Assembly: GCA_035531475.1 (NCBI GenBank)
Contig: DATKST010000025.1
Span: forward strand, 7,722 to 71,721
Length of the DNA: 64,000 nucleotides
Direction of reading: 5' to 3'
From: CALCEB01 sp035531475
Lineage (GTDB): Bacteria > Acidobacteriota > Terriglobia > UBA7540
Positions within the stretch are counted from its first letter, which is position 1. Each line of letters starts with the position of its first letter. A program made the translations under genes and the position numbers. The notes below the pieces were generated by a model. It saw nothing but the letters and a program-made list of their open reading frames with translations, had not been told where the DNA came from and ran no database searches. Positions 7,712 through 16,632 of this stretch are shown here, one piece after another.

Positions 7712-10126
7712 ATGAAAACCATCCGGGGTTTATTGGCTATTACCGCTTTTGTCACTTTTGGAGCACAGTTTTCAAGCGCCCAAAGTCGTGCCTGGGCAGT
7801 TGTGGCGAAGCACGGGATGGACCCGCGAATTTCGGCACAGATTGCGAGAATCGCAAAGGATCACGGCGTCAGTTTTTCAATCGCCTCGAATCCCCGAGCT
7901 ATTAAGGCAAGCGGCGCGGGCGTGGTGATTCAGATTAACCCGCTCAAACGTGATGCGCAGCTTCTCAAGATGCTCCACCACGAGGACACCGGCGGAAGCA
8001 CATTGACAAAGGGAACCGCACATGAAGGGTACGTGATCGACGTGCTATACGGCAAGCAAAGTAACCCCATCCGGATGCGAATCACTGCGAGCTCACAGAC
8101 GGGATTGCACAACGCGCTGCTCCGCATCCCTCAGATTCTCCAAGCTTCCCGCTTAAACTTGGCGGATGGCTTATATCCCACGGTGAAGCGCGTGGCCAGC
8201 CAGAAAGGTGGCCGGATGGCGCGCGTCGTGGATTTTCCTTCTTTCGCCCAGAGAGGCATTATTGAAGGATTTTACGGTCCGCCCTGGAGCCTGCAGGACC
8301 GCCTGGATATTTTCAGCTTCGAAGGCGATCACGGCATGAACATTTATTTTTACGCCCCCAAGGATGACCCCTACCATCGCGACCAATGGCGGGAGCCTTA
8401 TCCCGCCGGTCTTGCGGCCGATCTTCAAAGGGAGATTCAGGCGGCGCACGACAATTTTGTCGATTTTTGCTTTGCCATCAGTCCCGGCCTTTCGATGACC
8501 TATTCGAGCGCCACCGACTTCGCCAGCTTGACCGCCAAGCTCGATAGCGTAGCGAAGATGGGGGTCTCTTGCTTTGCGTTATTTCTGGATGATATTCCGC
8601 AAAAGCTGCAAAATCCTGCGGACCAGGCTCGCTTCAAAGACCTCGGCACCGCCCACGCCTTCTTGATCAATAAGTTGAATCGCTATCTTAAGAGCGCGTC
8701 GCCCCAAAACCACCTGGTCGTAACCCCCACCACTTATACGAACGCCTGGGGAAGTCGCACCTATGTCAAAGAACTTGGAAAACACGTGGACCGTGACGTG
8801 CCCATCGCCTGGACCGGAACCCACGTGGTTTCGCCCACCATCACCCTGGCGCAAGCGCAAGAGTGGAGCAAGCTGCTGAGGAGGAAGCTGGTGATCTGGG
8901 ATAATTTTCCGGTGAATGATGGAATCCCCTGGCGCTTGATTCTGGCTCCCGTCGTAGGCCGTGATCCGCACCTTCCCGAAGTGGTCCAGGGCCTTTTCTC
9001 CAATCCCATGATCGAAGCCCACGCTTCGATGATCGCGCTCCAAACCGTGGCGGATTACTTGTGGAACCCGATGGCTTATGATCCGCATCGGGCGTTCGCG
9101 AATGCCGTGCAGAGCCAATATGGACCCGATGGCATCAATCTTTTAGGACCGTTTCTGAAGACTTACGGTGATTACTGGTGGGACGAAAACGATCTCAAGC
9201 CGCTCTATTCGGAGCAGCGTCAACCCATCGCCGCCCCTTTACTGCAGTCACGAATTGATGAATTGAATCAATCCTTGGCGGCGCTGGGCCAGCAAAAGCA
9301 ATTTGCAAAACTGCTGCCTGAAATCTCCCCATTCCCCGCTCAGGCGGAGGCCCGCTTGCAGGCGTTGAAGTCTGGTCCGGAGTTCAAGACCTTGCCCGAT
9401 GGCAAAATTGAATGGAATGCTGACGGTGATGTTCTCCGCGCTTTTCACGTCGCCCAACCCCCCAAGTTGGACGGCGATTTTTCAAAATGGGAGGCGGGCC
9501 CTGTTTACGCCTTCGAAAGCCGGAGTCAGATCTCATCAGGCTCGGAGCTGTGGAGCGGACCGGATCAATTCTCGGCGCAGGTCGCTTTGGGCTGGGATGA
9601 GCAATTCTTTTATATCGGCGTCCGCGTGAGAGATCCACATTTCTATTATCCGTCCGCCGCCGCTGGGAGTGAGGCTCGTAACGGACTTCGGGTTTTTCTG
9701 GATACGGCCTTCCGCAAGGACTTTTTTAACACCCAGACCAGCCTCGATGATCACCAATTGACCTTCACGCCGGGCGACTTTGCCTCGGTCCCGGCAACGG
9801 CAATCGTCGAACCCAAGCTGGTTGCAGCCGAGCCGCCTGACGCAAACCTTTCAAATCAGATTAAGGCCTTTTGGAAAAAGACTTCCGGAGGCTATTCCGC
9901 GGATTTTGCGATTCCGGCAGCCTTTTTCTCGGGGGGTGCTCTGAAGGCGAACGATGAGATGGGAATGTCCTTTCTGTTGGGTAAATCAGTCCAGCCCGTT
10001 GCCTCCGCCATTGGACAACCCGGCGAGGGCGGCGAAATCGTCTTCACTTCGAAAGCGGACAGTCTGTTTCCGGCCCTCTTCAGGAATCCGGCAACTTATC
10101 AGCAGTTGATCCTGACGGAGCCATGA
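7712..10126 (+). CDS. Secreted GH84 beta-N-acetylglucosaminidase with C-terminal DOMON/CBM9-like domain
   Basis: The protein should be exported and remove beta-linked N-acetylglucosamine from glycans. It has a signal peptide (LLAITAFVTFGAQFSSAQS), an N-terminal GH20b-like domain, a GH84 catalytic barrel (RGIIEGFYGPPWS, then the adjacent catalytic aspartates D293 and D294 in FLDDIP), a helical segment, and a C-terminal carbohydrate-binding-9/DOMON-like beta-sandwich (PPKLDGDFSKWE, LGWDEQFFYIGVRVRDPHF). In GH84 the two aspartates run substrate-assisted catalysis, and both are present. The 804 residues fit a multidomain bacterial member. Likely substrates are host-, fungal- or wall-derived amino sugars. 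A strong terminator follows. Confidence 0.9.
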   Translation: MKTIRGLLAITAFVTFGAQFSSAQSRAWAVVAKHGMDPRISAQIARIAKDHGVSFSIASNPRAIKASGAGVVIQINPLKRDAQLLKMLHHEDTGGSTLTKGTAHEGYVIDVLYGKQSNPIRMRITASSQTGLHNALLRIPQILQASRLNLADGLYPTVKRVASQKGGRMARVVDFPSFAQRGIIEGFYGPPWSLQDRLDIFSFEGDHGMNIYFYAPKDDPYHRDQWREPYPAGLAADLQREIQAAHDNFVDFCFAISPGLSMTYSSATDFASLTAKLDSVAKMGVSCFALFLDDIPQKLQNPADQARFKDLGTAHAFLINKLNRYLKSASPQNHLVVTPTTYTNAWGSRTYVKELGKHVDRDVPIAWTGTHVVSPTITLAQAQEWSKLLRRKLVIWDNFPVNDGIPWRLILAPVVGRDPHLPEVVQGLFSNPMIEAHASMIALQTVADYLWNPMAYDPHRAFANAVQSQYGPDGINLLGPFLKTYGDYWWDENDLKPLYSEQRQPIAAPLLQSRIDELNQSLAALGQQKQFAKLLPEISPFPAQAEARLQALKSGPEFKTLPDGKIEWNADGDVLRAFHVAQPPKLDGDFSKWEAGPVYAFESRSQISSGSELWSGPDQFSAQVALGWDEQFFYIGVRVRDPHFYYPSAAAGSEARNGLRVFLDTAFRKDFFNTQTSLDDHQLTFTPGDFASVPATAIVEPKLVAAEPPDANLSNQIKAFWKKTSGGYSADFAIPAAFFSGGALKANDEMGMSFLLGKSVQPVASAIGQPGEGGEIVFTSKADSLFPALFRNPATYQQLILTEP

Positions 10127-10138
10127 AAGGCTGGGCGC

Positions 10139-10177
10139 GAGCCGGTTTGAGCCACGCCAGGAAACCGGCTCCTTTTT
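10139..10177 (+). terminator. Intrinsic terminator of the GH84 gene
   Basis: Ten-base perfect stem GAGCCGGTTT / AAACCGGCTC followed by CTTTTT, starting 13 bases after the stop codon. Confidence 0.85.
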
Positions 10178-10330
10178 GACTTTTTGCCCCAGTGCCAGAC
10201 TCACATACGGCCCTATCGCGGTGATCGATTTGGAGAGAGGGATTTCTCAAGACGGACGCGCGAATCGCAGGACAAGGCTTGCGAACAAGACTGCCGTGGA
10301 TGCCACTGAATCCACTTCAACACGGCCGGG

Positions 10331-10903
10331 CTATTGCTTCTTTTCGACGGCAGGAAGAATGTACGTCGTCACAAGCATATCGTACTCCTGCCGGACATGA
10401 TCCATAATGGGCGCGCTTTGCAACGGTCCGTTTCCGGTGGCTCGAAGATAGAGATCTCCGTTCCCGCCAAAAGGACCGGGATTGATTTTTTCAAATTTTT
10501 CGGAGTCGGTCTCGCCAAAGTCATAAATCTGCTGAGGAGTGTAGGACTGGAGCTGCGTCGGGGTGAGCTTGCCAACGCTGCGGACGATAATCTTAAATCT
10601 TCCGAAAAAGCGGCTCTTGTCATAATCAACCAGGAGAACGCGCTGAAATTGCTTTCCAGGACTCGCAGGGTCTGAATAAACGTCCGCCAGCAAATAGAGA
10701 TTGGTCAGCTTGCCTCCGTAGGAATCGTCAAGGGTATGGAACAGGCGGGAGGTGGGATCGTTCGGATTGCTGCTGGACCGGTGCTTGCTCTTGGCTTGCC
10801 CCTGGCTTGCCATTTGGAGGAATAAGACTGCGGCGCAAAATGCGGCCGCAACAACCATCTGCGCTGGGTTCTTGCCAAAAAGTTTCCGCATTGGCGCTTC
10901 CAT
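10331..10903 (-). CDS. Exported protein of unknown function
   Basis: Not recognised. The 190-residue product has an N-terminal export signal or membrane anchor (AQMVVAAAFCAAVLFLQMASQGQA), then a mature domain with mixed alpha/beta character (DSYGGKLTNLYLLADVYSDPASPGKQFQRVLLVDYDKSRFFGRFKI) and no cysteines. ATG codons at residues 1 and 5 are both possible starts. The N-terminus and absence of further hydrophobic segments suggest a soluble periplasmic protein. It stands alone on its strand, with the terminator of the GH84 gene beyond its 3' end. Confidence 0.7.
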   Translation of the reverse strand: MEAPMRKLFGKNPAQMVVAAAFCAAVLFLQMASQGQAKSKHRSSSNPNDPTSRLFHTLDDSYGGKLTNLYLLADVYSDPASPGKQFQRVLLVDYDKSRFFGRFKIIVRSVGKLTPTQLQSYTPQQIYDFGETDSEKFEKINPGPFGGNGDLYLRATGNGPLQSAPIMDHVRQEYDMLVTTYILPAVEKKQ

Positions 10904-11219
10904 TCTCCGGTTGGTGGCCGGGAAAAGTTCTAACCTGGATGATTCGCGAAGTCTTGCCTACGAGATCCGTGAAACATCCGGCCTCACGGAATCATCAAAA
11001 CGTTACGCCGACCGTGCGTGGAATACTAGCGCGAAGGAGGCGCGAACACAAGGTGTTCTTGTTCTTCGGTAGTGGTACAGTTTGGCGTAGGGGCGCGATT
11101 CGGGGTGATTTCTCCGTTGGCAGCACGCCGGATTGATCAGAGGTTTGAGCCGCGGCTGGCATGGCTTTCATGCCCAAATCAGCGACCTGGAGAGCGCCTG
11201 CAGCCAGGTAGAATCCGTG
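10904..11219. other. Divergent intergenic region, nothing recognised
   Basis: About 316 bases between two divergent genes for exported proteins. Promoters for both must lie here; no convincing hexamer pair, operator or repeat was picked out. Confidence 0.4.
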
Positions 11220-11855
11220 ATGAAATGTTTCCTTTCTAGAATGCCGCAAGCCCAGGTAGGAATTATCCTGGTTCTGTTCTTGACGGGCGCGCGAATGCCG
11301 ACGGCGGTTGGCGCCCTACAAATCGCGGAGGGGCCGGACGGCCTCACCGGCAAGCTGGCCCCGTATGTGCCGACCCCGCTCGATGTTTGCCGCCGCATGT
11401 TGGCCCTTGCCAAAGTCAACCACACCGACCGCGTTTACGACCTCGGATCGGGAGACGGACGAATCGTCATCATGGCCGCGGAAATGTTCGACGCCGACGC
11501 GGTAGGGGTTGAGCTGGACGATCAGCTTTACGAGCAATCGTCCCAGAAGATTCTCCAGCTTGGATTGCAAGATCACGTGACGATCCTCCACGCCAATTTT
11601 TTCAAGGTGAATCTGCGGCCGGCAACCGTAGTGACTCTCTATTTGCTGGGTGTGGTCAATGGGGAGTTGCGTCCGGTGCTGGAACGGCAACTGCGCCCGG
11701 GAGCGCGAATCGTCTCGCACGATTTTCCCGTGCCGGGGTGGACACCTGTCCGAGTCGAGACCGTCAAGGAAGATTATGGCGCTGCCCATAAGCTCTACCT
11801 GTATGTTCACCCGCCAGCAGCGAAGTCCACAATTTTTCTACAAAGACGCAATTAA
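11220..11855 (+). CDS. Exported class I SAM-dependent methyltransferase-like protein
   Basis: The start at ATG 11220 gives an N-terminus with an export signal (VGIILVLFLTGARMPTAVGA), followed by a class I methyltransferase core: motif I VYDLGSGDGRIVIMAA, an acidic strand end in AVGVELDD, and HANFFKV / RIVSHDF downstream. A methyltransferase with an apparent signal peptide is unusual, because SAM is cytoplasmic; the hydrophobic stretch could instead anchor the protein with the domain facing inward. The frame opens upstream to 11133, but that part would precede the signal. The gene overlaps the convergent dapF-like gene by four bases. Substrate unknown. Confidence 0.75.
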   Translation: MKCFLSRMPQAQVGIILVLFLTGARMPTAVGALQIAEGPDGLTGKLAPYVPTPLDVCRRMLALAKVNHTDRVYDLGSGDGRIVIMAAEMFDADAVGVELDDQLYEQSSQKILQLGLQDHVTILHANFFKVNLRPATVVTLYLLGVVNGELRPVLERQLRPGARIVSHDFPVPGWTPVRVETVKEDYGAAHKLYLYVHPPAAKSTIFLQRRN

Positions 11856-12769
11856 TCGCCACCTTTGGGTGGGAAGTGGAAAATCCCGCCCGCAATCTGC
11901 ATCGCAGGGCCCGTGAGAAAGACCTGACCGCCTTTGGGAAAGCTCACTTCAAGCGGGCCTGCCAGGGTTCGAACGCGGACTTTGCGTTGAGTGAGATCAT
12001 TGAGAACCGACGCCACCACGGCTCCGCAGGATCCGGTTCCCGAGGACGCCGTTTGCCCCACACCGCGCTCCCAAAATCGGACTTCGATTTCGCTCCGCGA
12101 ATGGACCTGCACAAACTCAACATTGGTGCGGTTCGGAAACAATGGGTGAGTTTCAATCTCCCGCCCGATCGCTTGCCAGGGGATCCGGTCAAACCTTTTG
12201 ACGAACAGCGTGCAATGCGGATTACCCATCGAAGTCACGGTTACCCGGAAATTCCCCTTCGATGTTTTCAGCCGGTAATCCACCACGGGCTCTTGTGCGC
12301 CCGTTCCTAGAAATGGAATCTGATTGGGCTGCAGAACAGGTTTTCCCATCTCCACTTTGAAGACCCAATGGCCCGGAAATGCCCGGACGACGTCAATCCT
12401 GCGAAGACCTGCCGGCGTCTCAACCCGGAGGAATCGCAATCCCTTCCTGGTTTGCAGCCAGTATGCAGCGATGCAGCGAATACCATTGCCGGACATCTCC
12501 GCCTCGCTTCCGTCGGCATTGAAGAATCGTGCGGATGCGTCAATTCCCTGCTTCGAAGATGGCGACACCACCAGGAATCCGTCCGCGCCCACACCCCGAT
12601 GCCGGTCGCAAATCGCTTTCGCCAGAGCACTCAGTCCCGGCGCATGACGGAAACCCGCAAGGGCAGGACCGGAATTCAAACCACGAAGGGCCGGCGCGAC
12701 GCTCTTCGCAGCGGCCACGATAAAGTCATTGCCCACTCCGTGATATTTGAAGAATCGAATTTTGTGCAA
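11852..12769 (-). CDS. dapF: Diaminopimelate epimerase homologue with both catalytic Cys replaced by Ser
   Basis: The fold and motifs are those of DapF, which interconverts LL- and meso-diaminopimelate for lysine and peptidoglycan synthesis. It starts at TTG 12769 (FFKYHGVGNDFIV, CDRHRGVGADG). In known DapF enzymes two cysteines act as acid and base, in MCGNG and ACGTG. Here the motifs read EMSGNGIRC (Ser93) and TASSGTGSC (Ser243); both codons were checked on the strand and are TCC and TCG. The rest of the active site (NADGSE, GNPHCTLF, ERGVGQT) is kept, and the length of 305 residues is normal, so this is not a decaying gene. It may be a lineage variant or have another substrate. It follows the glycosyltransferase gene by 67 bases. 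Confidence 0.85.
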   Translation of the reverse strand: MHKIRFFKYHGVGNDFIVAAAKSVAPALRGLNSGPALAGFRHAPGLSALAKAICDRHRGVGADGFLVVSPSSKQGIDASARFFNADGSEAEMSGNGIRCIAAYWLQTRKGLRFLRVETPAGLRRIDVVRAFPGHWVFKVEMGKPVLQPNQIPFLGTGAQEPVVDYRLKTSKGNFRVTVTSMGNPHCTLFVKRFDRIPWQAIGREIETHPLFPNRTNVEFVQVHSRSEIEVRFWERGVGQTASSGTGSCGAVVASVLNDLTQRKVRVRTLAGPLEVSFPKGGQVFLTGPAMQIAGGIFHFPPKGGD

Positions 12770-12836
12770 TTGAAATAACCTTTCCAGCTTTCGATCTGTT
12801 TTCCATGCCGATTCGAGTGGCCTCGCCTAATGCCTT

Positions 12837-14453
12837 TTATCCCGAGTTTGGCCCGGATATTCGCCGGTACACTGCTGCAGGCTCTTCGCCGGGAAATGAA
12901 AATCGAACAACCTGCCGGAAGTTCGTGAAGGCCCCGGGATACGCCCGCATGAGATCGTCAACCGCGTCGCCCCGTTTCACGACGACCCATTCAGCTTGCT
13001 TCGATGCCCCTTGCGGCAGCCTTTTCCAATATCGGCGATTGGCTTGGGTGATCGTATTCCGGTAGGGAATCCTGACCTCTGGATTTACACAAGGCCACTT
13101 CCCCAACGCCATGAGGATGGTGTGGCCATCATAGTTCGAGCGGAGAAAACGGATCACCGCCTGTTCTGTTTTGCTGGCGCAAGGCGTGTTGAGAATACTC
13201 TCGCGGACGATTGGAATGTTCCTGGCGCCTGGGGCAGCCATTGCCACGTCCTGGGCGAGGACGACGGCGAGCAACAGCGCGGCCACAATGACGTTACCCC
13301 GGAACTTTCGTTTCCCACCAGCAGATCCGGCGATAAAGGCTGGGAAAATCGCCGCTGCCGGAAGCATCTCCAGCCCATATCGCAAATTGTAATAGGTATG
13401 CGGGAAGAGCGAGGGAACATAGATTGGAATCGCTGCAAAAGCCATCGACTGAACATAGAAGATCATCGGGACAAGCAAAAGGAACGCCGCCGCGCATCGT
13501 CTTCGCCGGCTGCCGTCGATCAAGCACAGGATCAGCCCAAACATCATCAGCACCAATAGCCACGGCCCAATCACCAGCTTCAAATCCTCCAGATAGGTGC
13601 GCGCCGAAAGCAGGACGTGGCCGTCGGTGGGGTAGCGGAAGGCCGTGGTTGCAAGTTGGTGGGCATAGATGGCCTTGGCAGAGTAAGGGCCATTGTAAAA
13701 CTCCAGAACGTTGCCATAGCGGTGAGCGTTATGGGCAAACCACAGCAAGGGGCCCAATCCCGCGATCAAGCAAAAGATGGAGGCATTGATGAGCCGCTGG
13801 CGAAATGCAACTTTGGGCACAAGCAGAATGAACAACGCCACAAAAGGTAGAAAATACCAGCCATCATAGCGGGTCAGCGAGCCAGCCAATGCGGCGACGG
13901 ATACCGCGGCCAGGGTTTTGCGGCTGCCATTTTGCTGGAATCGAAAAACCAGAAACGTGACCAGAATGGTCCAGAGAATCATCAAGGGTTCTGTAAGAGG
14001 AGTGGAAGCGGCATAGAGCATACCCGGAGAGAGCAGGAAAATGGCGAGAGAAACGGCGGCCGCCCCAAGCGACCGGTTCATCTGAAAAGACAACCGGAAG
14101 ATCAGCCAGGCCGAAAGGACAAAAGCCGCCGTGGAAATCAAGCTCCCCGCCAGGCCGCTGCGCCACAGGAAATCATTGATGGCCAGCGGAGCCGCAAGAA
14201 GGTGAAAGAGCGGAAGCCAGACGCTGCCAATTTCGGGCAAGCCCGGCGTCCGCGAGTCAAAGATGCGGCGCGCCCCTTCGACGTGCGCAAGGCCGTCGCC
14301 ATAAAGGTTGCTCAGACCCCGCGAATAGAAAAAGCCAAGATTGGCCGCCGCAACACTGATGACGAGCAGCCAGACGCCGGTCCGGAGGGCGAGGGGGACG
14401 GCCATCGCACCTCTGGACGAGCCGGTACCGCTGGGTTGAGGATCAGACATCAA
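12837..14453 (-). CDS. Membrane glycosyltransferase, GT39/ArnT-like
   Basis: A polytopic membrane protein of 538 residues with roughly ten or more hydrophobic helices, beginning LRTGVWLLVISVAAANLGFFYS. The first extracytoplasmic loop contains GDGLAHVEGARRIFDS, matching the acidic loop of GT39/GT83 enzymes that use polyprenyl-phosphate sugars, followed by WLPLFHLLAAP and the multi-helix body (SLTRYDGWYFLPFVAL). The C-terminal part is a soluble periplasmic domain. Such enzymes glycosylate proteins or lipids outside the membrane; donor and acceptor are unknown here. The start overlaps the upstream PfkB kinase gene by 11 bases, indicating co-transcription. Confidence 0.8.
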   Translation of the reverse strand: MMSDPQPSGTGSSRGAMAVPLALRTGVWLLVISVAAANLGFFYSRGLSNLYGDGLAHVEGARRIFDSRTPGLPEIGSVWLPLFHLLAAPLAINDFLWRSGLAGSLISTAAFVLSAWLIFRLSFQMNRSLGAAAVSLAIFLLSPGMLYAASTPLTEPLMILWTILVTFLVFRFQQNGSRKTLAAVSVAALAGSLTRYDGWYFLPFVALFILLVPKVAFRQRLINASIFCLIAGLGPLLWFAHNAHRYGNVLEFYNGPYSAKAIYAHQLATTAFRYPTDGHVLLSARTYLEDLKLVIGPWLLVLMMFGLILCLIDGSRRRRCAAAFLLLVPMIFYVQSMAFAAIPIYVPSLFPHTYYNLRYGLEMLPAAAIFPAFIAGSAGGKRKFRGNVIVAALLLAVVLAQDVAMAAPGARNIPIVRESILNTPCASKTEQAVIRFLRSNYDGHTILMALGKWPCVNPEVRIPYRNTITQANRRYWKRLPQGASKQAEWVVVKRGDAVDDLMRAYPGAFTNFRQVVRFSFPGEEPAAVYRRISGPNSG

Positions 14454-15348
14454 AATGGGTCATACTCTTGAATTCCTGAAAACGGTTCTGGATTTCCCGG
14501 GACGTGACCCGGAGCAACCGGCGCAGGCCGAATTCCTCCACCGCGAAGCTGGCCATCACCGAACCGTAAATCAGGCCACGGCGAAGGTTGGCTTCGTTGA
14601 TCTCCTTGCAGCTCGCGAGATAACCCATGAAGCCGCCCGCAAACGTATCGCCCGCTCCGGTGGGGTCGAACACCTGTTCCAGGGGATATCCCGGCGCAAA
14701 AAAGATGCTGCCGTTTTGGAATAGGCAGGCGCCGTATTCGCCGCGTTTCACCACCAGCATTTTTGGACCGAGCTTCAGCACCTCCGCGGCGGCGCGGCGC
14801 AGGTTGTCAATTCCCGAAATCATTCGCGCTTCGCCTTCGTTGATGATCAGCATATCCACCACTTGCAGGGTCTTGCCCAGGGCCTCCGGAGCGCCTTGAA
14901 TCCAGTAGTTCATGGTGTCGCAGGCCACCAGGCGGGCATGGGGCAATTGCTGCCGCACGTGCAGTTGCAACGTGGGATCAATGTTCCCCAAAAAGATAAA
15001 CTCACTTTCAAGAAAAGAAGCCGGAATCTTGGGCGAAAAATGTTGGAACACGTTGAGCTGCGTTTCAAGAGTCTTGGCCTGGTTCATGTCGCCACTGTAT
15101 TCACCCCGCCAGCGGAATGTTTTCCCCGCGGCGCGTTCCAGACCTGCGATATCGATGGGCCGGCCTTGAAACGCCGCAGTCTCCTCCGCCCCGAAGTCCT
15201 CACCCACCACAGCGACAATGCGGACCGGAACAAAGTTGCTGGCCGTAATCGAAAAGTAAGTCGCCGAGCCGCCCAGGATATTTTCGGCTCTGCCGTGAGG
15301 CGTGGAAATGTCATCAAACGCAACCGAACCAACTACTAGCAGAGACAT
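14443..15348 (-). CDS. PfkB/ribokinase-family sugar or nucleoside kinase
   Basis: The 301-residue protein has the PfkB fold: N-terminal LLVVGSVAFDDI, the substrate-side ILGGSATYFSITASNF, and C-terminal signature DPTGAGDTFAGGFMG with the catalytic aspartate. The N-terminal GGSA and lid region fit kinases acting on nucleosides or sugars. It lies 360 bases downstream of the MTA phosphorylase gene on the same strand, so a role in adenosine or methylthioribose salvage is plausible but inferred. It overlaps the following glycosyltransferase gene. Confidence 0.85.
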   Translation of the reverse strand: MSLLVVGSVAFDDISTPHGRAENILGGSATYFSITASNFVPVRIVAVVGEDFGAEETAAFQGRPIDIAGLERAAGKTFRWRGEYSGDMNQAKTLETQLNVFQHFSPKIPASFLESEFIFLGNIDPTLQLHVRQQLPHARLVACDTMNYWIQGAPEALGKTLQVVDMLIINEGEARMISGIDNLRRAAAEVLKLGPKMLVVKRGEYGACLFQNGSIFFAPGYPLEQVFDPTGAGDTFAGGFMGYLASCKEINEANLRRGLIYGSVMASFAVEEFGLRRLLRVTSREIQNRFQEFKSMTHFDV

Positions 15349-15439
15349 GTCAGTGATCTACTCCATGAGAGCTTTGAATTTGAGATGGGTCCAACAAACT
15401 CGATCTGCCGGTCTTCTCCGGCGATCTTTGCAATGCATG

Positions 15440-15664
15440 TGGACGCTGGCGATAATCCTTCCGCGTGGGATCCGGGCCCCTCACCCACCGCTGCCCGGTT
15501 CCCCCTCTCCCCGCTTGCGGGGCGAGGGCTGAATAGCCAATCAGTGAATCGGGTGGCACCTCTCTTTCTCCCGCTGGCGGGGCGAGGGCTGGGGTGAGGG
15601 GTCACTTGACGACCTTGCGATAAACATCAGGTGGTACACCCTAACCGAACAGCATTGGGCTTAG
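15440..15664. mobile_element. MITE-like element, degenerate copy
   Basis: Located between mtnP and the PfkB kinase gene. The right end, GAACAGCATTGGGCTTAG, matches the element's terminal inverted repeat and ends at 15664. The core carries CTCTCCCCGCTTGCGGGGCGAG and a second partial core (CCCGCTGGCGGGGCGAGGG), as if one copy had inserted into or duplicated within another. The left terminus is diverged beyond about 15440. Confidence 0.6.
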
Positions 15665-15708
15665 AAATCTGCCCCTCTTCGCGGTCTTGCAAGCTGGGCC
15701 GCGGTGCC

Positions 15709-16596
15709 CTATTTCAGGTACTTTCCGGCAATCAAGTCCAGCTTTCTTCTGGTCCTGGGAGGAATTCTGCGGCGGTCCGTCATCATGGCATGAGCCAGCG
15801 CCGTGCCACATTTGCAGGTACGCTCCCGGGGCATCCCCTGCAAGGCATAACCAATGATCCGCTGCGCATTCTCGGCATTTCGCATCAAGTTGTCGTAGAC
15901 TTGCGAGACCGTCACCGCGTCGTGTTCCTCATGCCAGCAATCGTAATCGGTCACCATGGCCAGCGTGACGTAACAAATCTCCGCTTCGCGCGCCAGCTTC
16001 GCTTCCTGCAGGTTGGTCATGCCGATCACGTCCATGCCCCAGGCGCGGTAAGTGTGTGACTCCGCCCGCATGGAAAACGCCGGACCTTCTATGCAAAGGT
16101 ACGTTCCACCACGATGGAAATTCACTTTGGCGCAAGCGCAGGATTCGGCCAGCACCTCCTGCAACACCGGACAGAACGGGTCTGCAAAGCTGATGTGGGC
16201 CACCAATCCGTTTCCGAAAAACGTGGAAGCGCGGCCTTGGGTCCGGTCAAAAAACTGCGCTGGGATTGCCATATCCATCGGCTTGAAATCTTCGCGCAGG
16301 GAGCCCACGGCGCTCAGGGAAATAATCCGTTCCACCCCGAGCTTCTTGAACCCGTAAATATTGGCGCGGAAGTTCAATTCCGAAGGGAGTAGCACGTGGC
16401 CGCGCCCGTGGCGCGCCAGAAACGCGACCTTGCGTCCTTCCAGCTCGCCCAGGATATAGGCATCCGAAGGCTTGCCGAAGGGTGTGGCAATGCGAGCCTC
16501 CCGCACCTTTGAGATTCCCGGCATCTTGTAAATGCCGCTCCCGCCGATAATGCCGATTTCCGCTGAGTTCATCCGTTGTGTCTGTTGCTTTTTCAT
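15709..16596 (-). CDS. mtnP: S-methyl-5'-thioadenosine phosphorylase
   Basis: The enzyme cleaves methylthioadenosine (a by-product of polyamine and SAM metabolism) with phosphate to adenine and methylthioribose-1-phosphate. It shows the MTAP/PNP signatures IGIIGGSGIY, FLARHGRGHVLLPSELNFRANIYG, SLSAVGSLRED, YLCIEGPAFSMRAES and GMTNLQEAKLAREAEICY. Length is 295 residues; the ATG eight codons in (16572) is an alternative start directly before the glycine-rich motif. It closes a minus-strand run from acyl-CoA dehydrogenase, 36 bases after the MBL gene. A related MtnX-type phosphatase gene is encoded far away at 44841-45605. Confidence 0.92.
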   Translation of the reverse strand: MKKQQTQRMNSAEIGIIGGSGIYKMPGISKVREARIATPFGKPSDAYILGELEGRKVAFLARHGRGHVLLPSELNFRANIYGFKKLGVERIISLSAVGSLREDFKPMDMAIPAQFFDRTQGRASTFFGNGLVAHISFADPFCPVLQEVLAESCACAKVNFHRGGTYLCIEGPAFSMRAESHTYRAWGMDVIGMTNLQEAKLAREAEICYVTLAMVTDYDCWHEEHDAVTVSQVYDNLMRNAENAQRIIGYALQGMPRERTCKCGTALAHAMMTDRRRIPPRTRRKLDLIAGKYLK

Positions 16597-16632
16597 CGTG
16601 TCTGTTTGGATTTTGTGGCCTGGGCTTCTTGA

